Part shown: in pieces, positions 57,817-64,000 of the stretch
How the letters are laid out: the number at the start of each line of letters is the position of its first letter
How positions within the stretch are numbered: position 1 is the stretch's first letter
Origin: Consotaella aegiceratis
GTDB lineage: Bacteria > Pseudomonadota > Alphaproteobacteria > Rhizobiales > Rhizobiaceae
Direction: 5' to 3'
Assembly (NCBI RefSeq): GCF_036541425.1
Contig: NZ_JAZHFT010000015.1
Location: 1-64,000 of the forward strand
DNA: 64,000 nt
Translations under genes and position numbers: made by a program
The notes under the pieces: generated by a model
The model's input: the letters and a program-made list of their open reading frames with translations, nothing else
The model's database searches: none
Told to the model about the DNA's origin: nothing

Positions 57817-58446
57817 TTAGCTCTTTCTCGCCGTTACGACCGCCTGCTTCATTGCATCGAAGTCGAGCACGCCGGGATAGAGGGTCGTGCCGATGACATA
57901 GGCGGGCGTGCCTGCCAGACCGAAGGCCTCGGCCTGGGTGCTGTTGCGTTGCAGAAGGCCGTTGATGCGCGCCTTGTCCTGATCGTAGGCCGCATTCAGA
58001 GCGTTCGGATCGAAGCCGGCTTCGCGCAGCACTGCCTCGATTGCATCGGGCGTCAAGTGATCGGGGGTCGCCATCAGAGCAGCCTGGGCCTCCACATAGC
58101 CGTCTCCCGCGGCCAGTGTCAGCCGCGAGGCATAGAGCGACGGCGGACCGAAGATCGGCCAATCCTTCATCACTAGACGGATCCGGCCGTCCGTCTCGAC
58201 CAGTTTCTCGACGTCAGGCTGGGAGGCCTTGCAGTAGGGACATTGGTAGTCGAAGAACACGACCATCGTCGTGTCGCCGTTCGGATTGCCCTGAACCGGT
58301 ATCCGTGGATCGTAGAAGACCGCCTCCTTCGACATCGGATTTTCGTCGGCTGCGGCGGCCACCACAGCCGTCGGCACAACGGAGACGGTGCCGAGCGCCG
58401 CCAATCGGGCGAGCAATTGGCGACGATCGAGGGGCAGCGGGGACAT
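57817..58446 (-). CDS. DsbA family thiol oxidoreductase with Tat-like signal
   Basis: A 209-residue exported thioredoxin-fold protein. The N-terminus (LDRRQLLARLAALGTVSVVP) carries a twin-arginine-like motif before a hydrophobic stretch. The active site is VFFDYQCPYCKAS (CPYC) and the cis-proline loop is AGTPAYVIG. The ATG has GGAG eight bases upstream. It is a second DsbA-like gene in this window, with a different active-site dipeptide from the one at 20932. Confidence 0.88.
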   Translation of the reverse strand: MSPLPLDRRQLLARLAALGTVSVVPTAVVAAAADENPMSKEAVFYDPRIPVQGNPNGDTTMVVFFDYQCPYCKASQPDVEKLVETDGRIRLVMKDWPIFGPPSLYASRLTLAAGDGYVEAQAALMATPDHLTPDAIEAVLREAGFDPNALNAAYDQDKARINGLLQRNSTQAEAFGLAGTPAYVIGTTLYPGVLDFDAMKQAVVTARKS

Positions 58447-58644
58447 GACAAAGCTCCTTTGGCGCCGGTGCGGCGCAACCGATGACGCCAGCGCTTTGCG
58501 GCAGCGAAACGGCCAGAGGATCACGATCCGGTTGAACGCAGGAGAATGCAGTGCCGAAGGCTTTTCGCGATCAACCGTGACGGAGCGCCGCGCCTGCCTG
58601 TGCTCATGCCGACGCCGAAGCCGTCGGATCGATCGCCCACCCGG

Positions 58645-58923
58645 TCAGGAGCCGGCCAGGTGGCTCGGAATGAACTGGGGAATGGTGTTCGGACCGAGCC
58701 CGAACACCTGCGTCACAAGGTAATAGGCGCCGAAGATAATGATCGTCACGATCGTCGTCTGCACGGCCTTGCGCAAGAGCGGCACGCTGTTGGGCGCGCC
58801 GTGCTCCGTGCCCAGCGTCACCTCGCCTTCCTCCGCCTGGGAGCGGATGCCGATGGGCAGGATGATGAAGAGCACCGTCCACCAGATGATGAAGAACACC
58901 GCGAGCCCGGAAATCCACCCCAT
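58645..58923 (-). CDS. DUF1467 membrane protein
   Basis: A 92-residue protein with two membrane helices (ISGLAVFFIIWWTVLFIILP and TTIVTIIIFGAYYLVTQVFG) separated by a loop containing GTEHGAPNSVPLLRKA. DUF1467 is an alphaproteobacterial family of unknown function, usually found between rnj and proS in the nuo-birA-rnj neighbourhood, as here. Confidence 0.92.
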   Translation of the reverse strand: MGWISGLAVFFIIWWTVLFIILPIGIRSQAEEGEVTLGTEHGAPNSVPLLRKAVQTTIVTIIIFGAYYLVTQVFGLGPNTIPQFIPSHLAGS

Positions 58924-58968
58924 GGCATGCCCCTTCCCCGTCGCGTGCCCGGTTTCGGCCGGCCCGCG

Positions 58969-60645
58969 TCACGATCCGCGCGTGACGAAAACCGTGACGA
59001 CCGGCTTCTTGCCCCAGGCATCGGCGGCGGCGGAGCGAACCGACCGCCGCACCGCCTCGCGCACCGTACCGAGATCCTTGCGCCGCGATCGCGGAATGCT
59101 TTCCACCGCACCGGCCGCCGCGTCGATCAGAAGATCCTCCATATCCTCGCCCTCGCCGTCGACCGCCGGCAGGCCCAGCGCCACCACGTCGGGGTCGACA
59201 TCGAGTTCCAGTCGTCCGTCGAGCTCCACCAGCACCGAGACATGGCCGACGAAAGACAGCTTGCGGCGGTCCGGAACGCCGAGCTCCTGCGCCGTGCCGA
59301 TCAGACGGCCATCCTTGTAGATGCGACCGGTCGGCACCTCGTCGATCACGTCGGCGGGACCCGGCGCCAGCCGGACCATCCGGCCGTTGCGCACCGGAAC
59401 GACGGTCGGAACGCCCATTGCGCGCGCCAATTCCGCATGCGCCACCAGATGGGCCGCCTCGCCATGGACAGGGACGGCGATCTGCGGGCGCACCCATTCA
59501 TACATCCGCTTGAGCTCGGATCGCCGCGGGTGGCCGGAGACGTGGACCAGGCGGTCGCCATCCTCCATCACCACGATGCCGCGATCGATCAGGGCGTTCT
59601 TGATGTCGATGATGCCGCGCTCGTTGCCTGGGATGGTGCGCGACGAAAAGATCACCATGTCGCCCTTGGCCAGCGCGACGCTGGGGTGCTCGTCGCGCGC
59701 CAGTTTGGCCAGCGCGGCGCGCGGCTCGCCCTGGCTGCCGGTCAGGATGACCACGATCTTGTCGCGCGGAATATAGCCGTAGTCTTCCTCGGTGACGAAG
59801 GGCGGCAGGCCCTCCATGTAGCCGAGCTCGTCGGCCACATCGACGACGCGCTTCATCGAGCGACCCATCAGCATGACCTGGCGGCCGGCATCGCGCGCGG
59901 CCTCGGCGATCGATCGGATGCGCCCGACATTGGAGGAAAAGGCTGTGACCGCGACCCGACCCTTCGCTTCCGCGATGATCTGGGCGAGCGAAACCGCGAC
60001 CTGCGTTTCGCTCGGCGATTCCCCGTCGCGCAGCGCGTTGGTGGAATCGCAGATCATGGCGAGCACGCCTTCGTCGCCGAGTTGGCGCAGCCGCGCCTCG
60101 TCCGTCGGCTCGCCGAGCGTCGGCTCCGGATCGATCTTCCAGTCGCCGGTGTGCAGCACGGTGCCGGCCGGCGTGCGGATCGCCAGGGACACCGGCTCGG
60201 GGATGGAATGGGTGACGTTGATCGCCTCGATCGAGAAGGGTCCGCAATCGAAGCGTTCGCCGGCCTTGAACAGCGTGACCGGGATCTTCGGCGCCCCCGG
60301 CTCGCCTTCGCGCTTGGCCTGAAGCAGGCCGGCAGTGAAGGCCGTGGCATAGACCGGCGCCTTCAATTGCGGCCAGAGGTCGAGCAAAGCGCCGTAGTGA
60401 TCCTCGTGCGCATGGGTGATGATGATCGCTTTCAGCGCATGACGTTCGCTCTCGATAAAGCTGATGTCGGGAAAGACCAAGTCGATGCCCGGCAGCTCCG
60501 GACCGGCGAAGGACACACCGCAATCGACCAGGATCCATTCGCGATCGCCGGCCGGGCCGTACCCGTAAAGGGCGAGATTCATGCCGATCTCGCCGACACC
60601 GCCCAAAGGGCAGAAGACGAGCTGGTTTTGACTATTCGTGGTCAT
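58969..60645 (-). CDS. rnj: Ribonuclease J
   Basis: A metallo-beta-lactamase/beta-CASP RNase with endo- and 5'-3' exonuclease activity. The 558-residue protein has the metal motif ITHAHEDHYGALLD, VTAFSSNVGRIRSIAEAARD, and the beta-CASP part HVSGHPRRSELKRM, then a C-terminal dimer domain. In rhizobia it matures 16S and 23S rRNA 5' ends. The ATG (MTTNSQNQ) is 15 nt after the birA stop. RNase E and RNase R are also encoded in this window. Confidence 0.96.
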   Translation of the reverse strand: MTTNSQNQLVFCPLGGVGEIGMNLALYGYGPAGDREWILVDCGVSFAGPELPGIDLVFPDISFIESERHALKAIIITHAHEDHYGALLDLWPQLKAPVYATAFTAGLLQAKREGEPGAPKIPVTLFKAGERFDCGPFSIEAINVTHSIPEPVSLAIRTPAGTVLHTGDWKIDPEPTLGEPTDEARLRQLGDEGVLAMICDSTNALRDGESPSETQVAVSLAQIIAEAKGRVAVTAFSSNVGRIRSIAEAARDAGRQVMLMGRSMKRVVDVADELGYMEGLPPFVTEEDYGYIPRDKIVVILTGSQGEPRAALAKLARDEHPSVALAKGDMVIFSSRTIPGNERGIIDIKNALIDRGIVVMEDGDRLVHVSGHPRRSELKRMYEWVRPQIAVPVHGEAAHLVAHAELARAMGVPTVVPVRNGRMVRLAPGPADVIDEVPTGRIYKDGRLIGTAQELGVPDRRKLSFVGHVSVLVELDGRLELDVDPDVVALGLPAVDGEGEDMEDLLIDAAAGAVESIPRSRRKDLGTVREAVRRSVRSAAADAWGKKPVVTVFVTRGS

Positions 60646-60659
60646 AAAACGTCTATTAC

Positions 60660-61493
60660 TCAATCTGCGTGCGCCGACGCGACCGCGCCGAAGTGAACAT
60701 CGCCCGCAGTCACCGTCGTCCGGCGCCCATTATCCTCCCGAATGACAAAGCGGCAATCGGCGTCAATGGTTTCGAATGTGCCTCGCACGATCCGATTGTC
60801 CAGTCTGACGGCCACTTCCGAGCCCAGGCCTGCGGCATGTTTCAACCACTTGGACCGGATCGCGTCGAGCCCACGGCCGTCTTGCCACAACTGCACGTTC
60901 GAGGTCCAGGCATCGCTGAGCGCCAGAAACAGGCGGCTGGCGTCGCATCGCCCTCCGAGCGCCGTCAGATCGGTCGCGGGAAACGGCGCGTTCTCCGGAT
61001 GGTCGACGACGTTGACGCCGATGCCGATCGCCACCGCGAAGGATTGCTGGCCCAAAGCCACGGTCTCCAGCAGGATGCCGGCCAGCTTGGCGCCACCGAC
61101 GAGCACGTCGTTCGGCCATTTGAGGGCCCAGCGTCCGCCACCTTGGGCGGACCCGCCGTCAGGCGCAATCGCCAGGGTCGGCCCGGACACGACGGCTTCC
61201 AGCGCCTCACCTAGCGCCAGAGCCGCGACGAAGCCCAACGACGCCGACACCGCGAGATCGACCGGCGGCCGCAACAGCAGGCTGGCGGCCAGATTGCCCC
61301 GGCTGCCTTCCCAGCGCCGGCCACGCCGGCCACGACCATTGGTCTGATGATCGGTGACGATCCATAGCCGTCCCGGATCCCCCGCGGCGGCACGCTGAAG
61401 CGCCACCGCATTGGTGGACCCGACCTCGGAAAAGGCTTCCAGCCGGTAGCCGGCCTGCGCCGCTATCGGCGACAATTGAAAGTGGGCTGCCAA
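60660..61493 (-). CDS. birA: Biotin-acetyl-CoA-carboxylase ligase
   Basis: Attaches biotin to AccB. The 277-residue protein has no N-terminal helix-turn-helix, so it is a ligase only and not a repressor. Catalytic parts are FSEVGSTNAVALQ, GRGRRGRRWEGSRGNLAAS and KWPNDVLVGGAKLAGIL. The best start is TTG overlapping the nuoN end closely; no ATG gives a complete N-terminus. It sits between nuoN and rnj, the usual alphaproteobacterial order. Confidence 0.93.
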   Translation of the reverse strand: MAAHFQLSPIAAQAGYRLEAFSEVGSTNAVALQRAAAGDPGRLWIVTDHQTNGRGRRGRRWEGSRGNLAASLLLRPPVDLAVSASLGFVAALALGEALEAVVSGPTLAIAPDGGSAQGGGRWALKWPNDVLVGGAKLAGILLETVALGQQSFAVAIGIGVNVVDHPENAPFPATDLTALGGRCDASRLFLALSDAWTSNVQLWQDGRGLDAIRSKWLKHAAGLGSEVAVRLDNRIVRGTFETIDADCRFVIREDNGRRTTVTAGDVHFGAVASAHAD

Positions 61494-61494
61494 T

Positions 61495-62934
61495 TCAAAA
61501 CAGCGTACGCGCGGCTGCTTCCGCCGCGGACGAGATGGGACCGGCGACGAAGATATAAACCGGGAAGATGAACAGCGCCGCCGCGCCGAGCACCAAGCGC
61601 AGCTCGGTCGCCGCCGGCACGAACTCTTCAGCAGCTTCGTCGAACCACATCACCTTGACGATCCGAAGGTAGTAGTAGAGGCCCACGGCACTGGCGAGAA
61701 CGCCGACCACGGCCACTTCCCAGTAGCCGGCCTTCACCGCGGCGGCGAAGGCGAACCACTTGGCGAAGAAGCCCGCCAGCGGCGGCACACCGGCCAGCGA
61801 GAACATCAGAATGGTCAGGAACAGAGCGGTCACGGGGTCGGTCTTGGACAGGCCGGCCAGATCGTTGATCTCCTCGACCATGCCGTCGCGACGGCGCATC
61901 GACAGAATGACCGCGAAGGTGCCGAGCGTCATCGCCATGTAGATGGTCATGTACATGATGACGCCGTAGACACCCTCGACGCTGCCCGCCGACAGGCCCA
62001 CCAGGGCGAAGCCCATATGTGCGATCGAGGAATAGGCCATCAGGCGCTTGATGTTGTGCTGGCCGATCGCGGCGAACGAGCCGAACAGCATCGAGGCGAG
62101 CGAGATGAAGATGATGACCTGACGCCAATCGTCGTGCAGCGGGCCGAAGGCCTGGACGGTGAAGCGCAGCATCAGCGACATCGCCGCGATTTTCGGGGCG
62201 GCGGCCAGGAAGGCCGTCACCGGCGTCGGCGCGCCTTCGTAGACGTCGGGCGTCCACATGTGGAACGGCACCGCCGAGATCTTGAAGGCGAGACCGGCGA
62301 GCAGGAACACCATGCCGATGATCAGGCCGAGCGAGGGCTCGGTGGAGAGCACCCCGGCGATGGCGCGAAAATCGATCTGCCCGGTAAAGCCGTAGATCAG
62401 CGAGGCGCCGTAGAGCAGCATGCCCGAGGACAGCGCGCCGAGCACGAAATACTTGACACCGGCCTCGGTGGAGCGGATCGAATCCCGATTGATGGAGACG
62501 ACCACGTAGATGGCGAGCGACTGCAGTTCGAGACCGAGATAGAGGCAGAGCAGATCGCCCGCCGAGACCATCAGCATCATGCCGAGCGTCGACAGGACGA
62601 TCAGCACCGGAAACTCGAAGCGGTTGAAGCGCTCGCGCTCGGCAAAGCCCACCGACATGATCAGCGCCACGGCCGAACCGATCAGCACCAGCACCTTCAT
62701 GAAGCGGGCGAACGGATCAAGCACGATCGAGCCGCCGAAGGCCGGCCCTTCCGGCGCCACCAGCAGCAGCCAGAGCCCCGCCATGATAAGCAGAGCCACC
62801 GCCAGGCCGGTCACCGTCTGAACGCTTTTCTCGCCGACGAAGACGCCGATCATCAGAAGGACCATGGCGCCCACCGCCATGATCAGCTCCGGGCCGACGA
62901 CCGACAGGCTCGAGGCAAGGAAATCAGGTTGCAT
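61495..62934 (-). CDS. nuoN: NADH-quinone oxidoreductase subunit N
   Basis: An antiporter-like proton-pumping membrane subunit of respiratory complex I. The 479-residue protein has about 14 helices. Conserved parts are YLGLELQSLAIYVVVS with the helix 5 glutamate, EAGVKYFVLGALSSGMLLYG, AFKISAVPFHMWTPDVYEGA with the pumping lysine, and AYSSIAHMGFALVG. It follows nuoM by 12 nt. Confidence 0.98.
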   Translation of the reverse strand: MQPDFLASSLSVVGPELIMAVGAMVLLMIGVFVGEKSVQTVTGLAVALLIMAGLWLLLVAPEGPAFGGSIVLDPFARFMKVLVLIGSAVALIMSVGFAERERFNRFEFPVLIVLSTLGMMLMVSAGDLLCLYLGLELQSLAIYVVVSINRDSIRSTEAGVKYFVLGALSSGMLLYGASLIYGFTGQIDFRAIAGVLSTEPSLGLIIGMVFLLAGLAFKISAVPFHMWTPDVYEGAPTPVTAFLAAAPKIAAMSLMLRFTVQAFGPLHDDWRQVIIFISLASMLFGSFAAIGQHNIKRLMAYSSIAHMGFALVGLSAGSVEGVYGVIMYMTIYMAMTLGTFAVILSMRRRDGMVEEINDLAGLSKTDPVTALFLTILMFSLAGVPPLAGFFAKWFAFAAAVKAGYWEVAVVGVLASAVGLYYYLRIVKVMWFDEAAEEFVPAATELRLVLGAAALFIFPVYIFVAGPISSAAEAAARTLF

Positions 62935-62946
62935 TCTTGGTTCCCC

Positions 62947-64000
62947 CTACCGAACCATCGCGACGGACTGGGCCGCCTCAAGCGCCGCCGAGTAGCTGCT
63001 GATAAGCGAGTCTACCGAGGCCGCCGTCACGTCGAAAACCGGCATCGGATAGACGCCGAAGAAGATGACCAGCACCACCAGCGGATAGAGCAGCATCTTC
63101 TCGCGCCGCGACAGATCCAGAATCGAGCGCAGGCTTTCCTTTTCCAGCGCGCCGAAGATCACGCGGCGATAGAGCCACAGTGCGTAGGCCGCCGACAGGA
63201 TCACGCCGGTGGCCGCGAAGATCGCCACCCAGCTGTTGGCCTGATAGACGCCGAGCAGCGTCATGAACTCGCCGACGAAACCGCTGGTCCCCGGCAGGCC
63301 GACATTGGCCATGGTGAAGATCATGAACACGGCCGCATAGACCGGCATGCGGTTCACCAGACCTCCATAAGCGGCGATGTCGCGGGTGTGCATCCGGTCG
63401 TAGACGACGCCGACGCAGAGGAACAGCGCCCCCGAGACCAGACCGTGCGATAGCATCTGGAAGATCGCTCCCTGCACGCCCTGCGCATTGGCCGCGAAGA
63501 TGCCCATCGTCACGAAGCCCATATGGGCGATCGACGAATAGGCGATCAGCTTCTTGATGTCCTCCTGCATCAGCGCGACCAGCGAGGTGTAGATGATCGC
63601 CACCACCGACAGCGTATAGATCAGCGGCGCGAACTCGGCAGAGGCGACCGGGAACATCGGCAGCGAGAAGCGAATGAGGCCGTAGCCACCGAGCTTCAAC
63701 AGGATGCCGGCCAGGATGACCGACCCCGCCGTCGGCGCCTCCACGTGCGCGTCGGGCAGCCAGGTGTGCACGGGCCACATCGGCATCTTCACCGCGAACG
63801 AGGCCAGGAAAGCAAACCACAGCCAACCCTGCATCGACGCCGGGAACTGGTATTCGAGCAGCTCCGGAATCGAGCTCGTACCGGCGGTCCAGTACATCGT
63901 CATGATGGCGACGAGCATCAGGACCGAGCCGAGGAAGGTGTAGATGAAGAACTTGTAGCTCGCGTAGATGCGCCGCTTGCCGCCCCACACGCCGATGATC
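62947..64000 (-). CDS. nuoM: NADH-quinone oxidoreductase subunit M (3' part)
   Basis: The complex I antiporter-like subunit next to NuoN; the gene runs off the right edge, so about 350 C-terminal residues are present. Visible parts are GGKRRIYASYKFFIYTFLGS, AVKMPMWPVHTWLPDAHVEA and IAYSSIAHMGFVTMG. The reading frame continues to the last base of the window (codons for IIGVWGG). Confidence 0.97.
   Translation of the reverse strand, partial: IIGVWGGKRRIYASYKFFIYTFLGSVLMLVAIMTMYWTAGTSSIPELLEYQFPASMQGWLWFAFLASFAVKMPMWPVHTWLPDAHVEAPTAGSVILAGILLKLGGYGLIRFSLPMFPVASAEFAPLIYTLSVVAIIYTSLVALMQEDIKKLIAYSSIAHMGFVTMGIFAANAQGVQGAIFQMLSHGLVSGALFLCVGVVYDRMHTRDIAAYGGLVNRMPVYAAVFMIFTMANVGLPGTSGFVGEFMTLLGVYQANSWVAIFAATGVILSAAYALWLYRRVIFGALEKESLRSILDLSRREKMLLYPLVVLVIFFGVYPMPVFDVTAASVDSLISSYSAALEAAQSVAMVR

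Overview
This is a 64 kb GC-rich stretch of an alphaproteobacterial chromosome, most likely Hyphomicrobiales (Rhizobiales). The evidence is the gene content and order: fused secDF, alphaproteobacterial short ProS, GatCAB, NDUFA12 and NDUFAF3-like proteins, PleD-DivK, DUF1467, DUF6105 and the nuoMN-birA-rnj run. The family within the order cannot be fixed from this window. There is no rRNA operon, CRISPR array, intact insertion sequence or prophage. Nearly all genes are core housekeeping genes, packed tightly and often with overlapping stop and start codons.

Layout. 0-3.3 kb: trigger factor, tRNA-Leu(UAG), a decayed tRNA-Leu-like fragment, and a DUF1127 gene followed by a 117-nt-period array of hairpins with CCUCC loops. 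3.3-10 kb: trmFO, two small genes resembling mitochondrial complex I assembly factors (NDUFAF6-like and NDUFAF3-like), secDF, yajC and a DUF815 ATPase. 10-18 kb: penicillin-binding protein 1A, amidase AmiC and RNase E. 18-25 kb: an aminotransferase, an M48 protease, a DsbA-like protein, aroQ, accBC and aat. 25-31 kb: NDUFA12, GatB, GatA and GatC interspersed with GNAT acetyltransferases and a chorismate mutase, plus a divergent DUF6455 gene behind a perfect FNR/FixK box. 31-44.5 kb: ruvX, pyrB with a degenerate pyrC, plsY, dprA, topA, rnr, DUF983 and an MFS transporter. 44.5-53 kb: rpmG, a candidate sRNA, pleD-divK, dinB and dnaE. 53-64 kb: a 28-residue membrane protein behind a LexA operator, UPF0303, lolCD, proS, a candidate sRNA, a DsbA-like protein, DUF1467, rnj, birA, nuoN and the 3' part of nuoM.

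The most interesting elements are mostly outside the obvious genes. They are: (1) the DUF1127 gene plus 14-hairpin anti-Shine-Dalgarno-like array, which matches the organisation of the CcsR/cuckoo RNA locus of Rhodobacter but is larger; (2) a 28-residue hydrophobic protein whose promoter is overlapped by a perfect GTTC-N7-GTTC SOS box, comparable in size and control to the Caulobacter division inhibitor SidA; (3) two intergenic sRNA candidates, after rpmG and upstream of proS; and (4) a perfect FNR/FixK site before the DUF6455 gene.

Several genes here could act together. NDUFAF3-like, NDUFAF6-like and NDUFA12 proteins and NuoM/NuoN all relate to respiratory complex I. RNases E, J and R, with the DUF1127 protein, could process the hairpin RNAs. 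PleD and DivK belong to the cell-cycle and c-di-GMP circuit. All functions are read from motifs and remembered family knowledge; no search was run.
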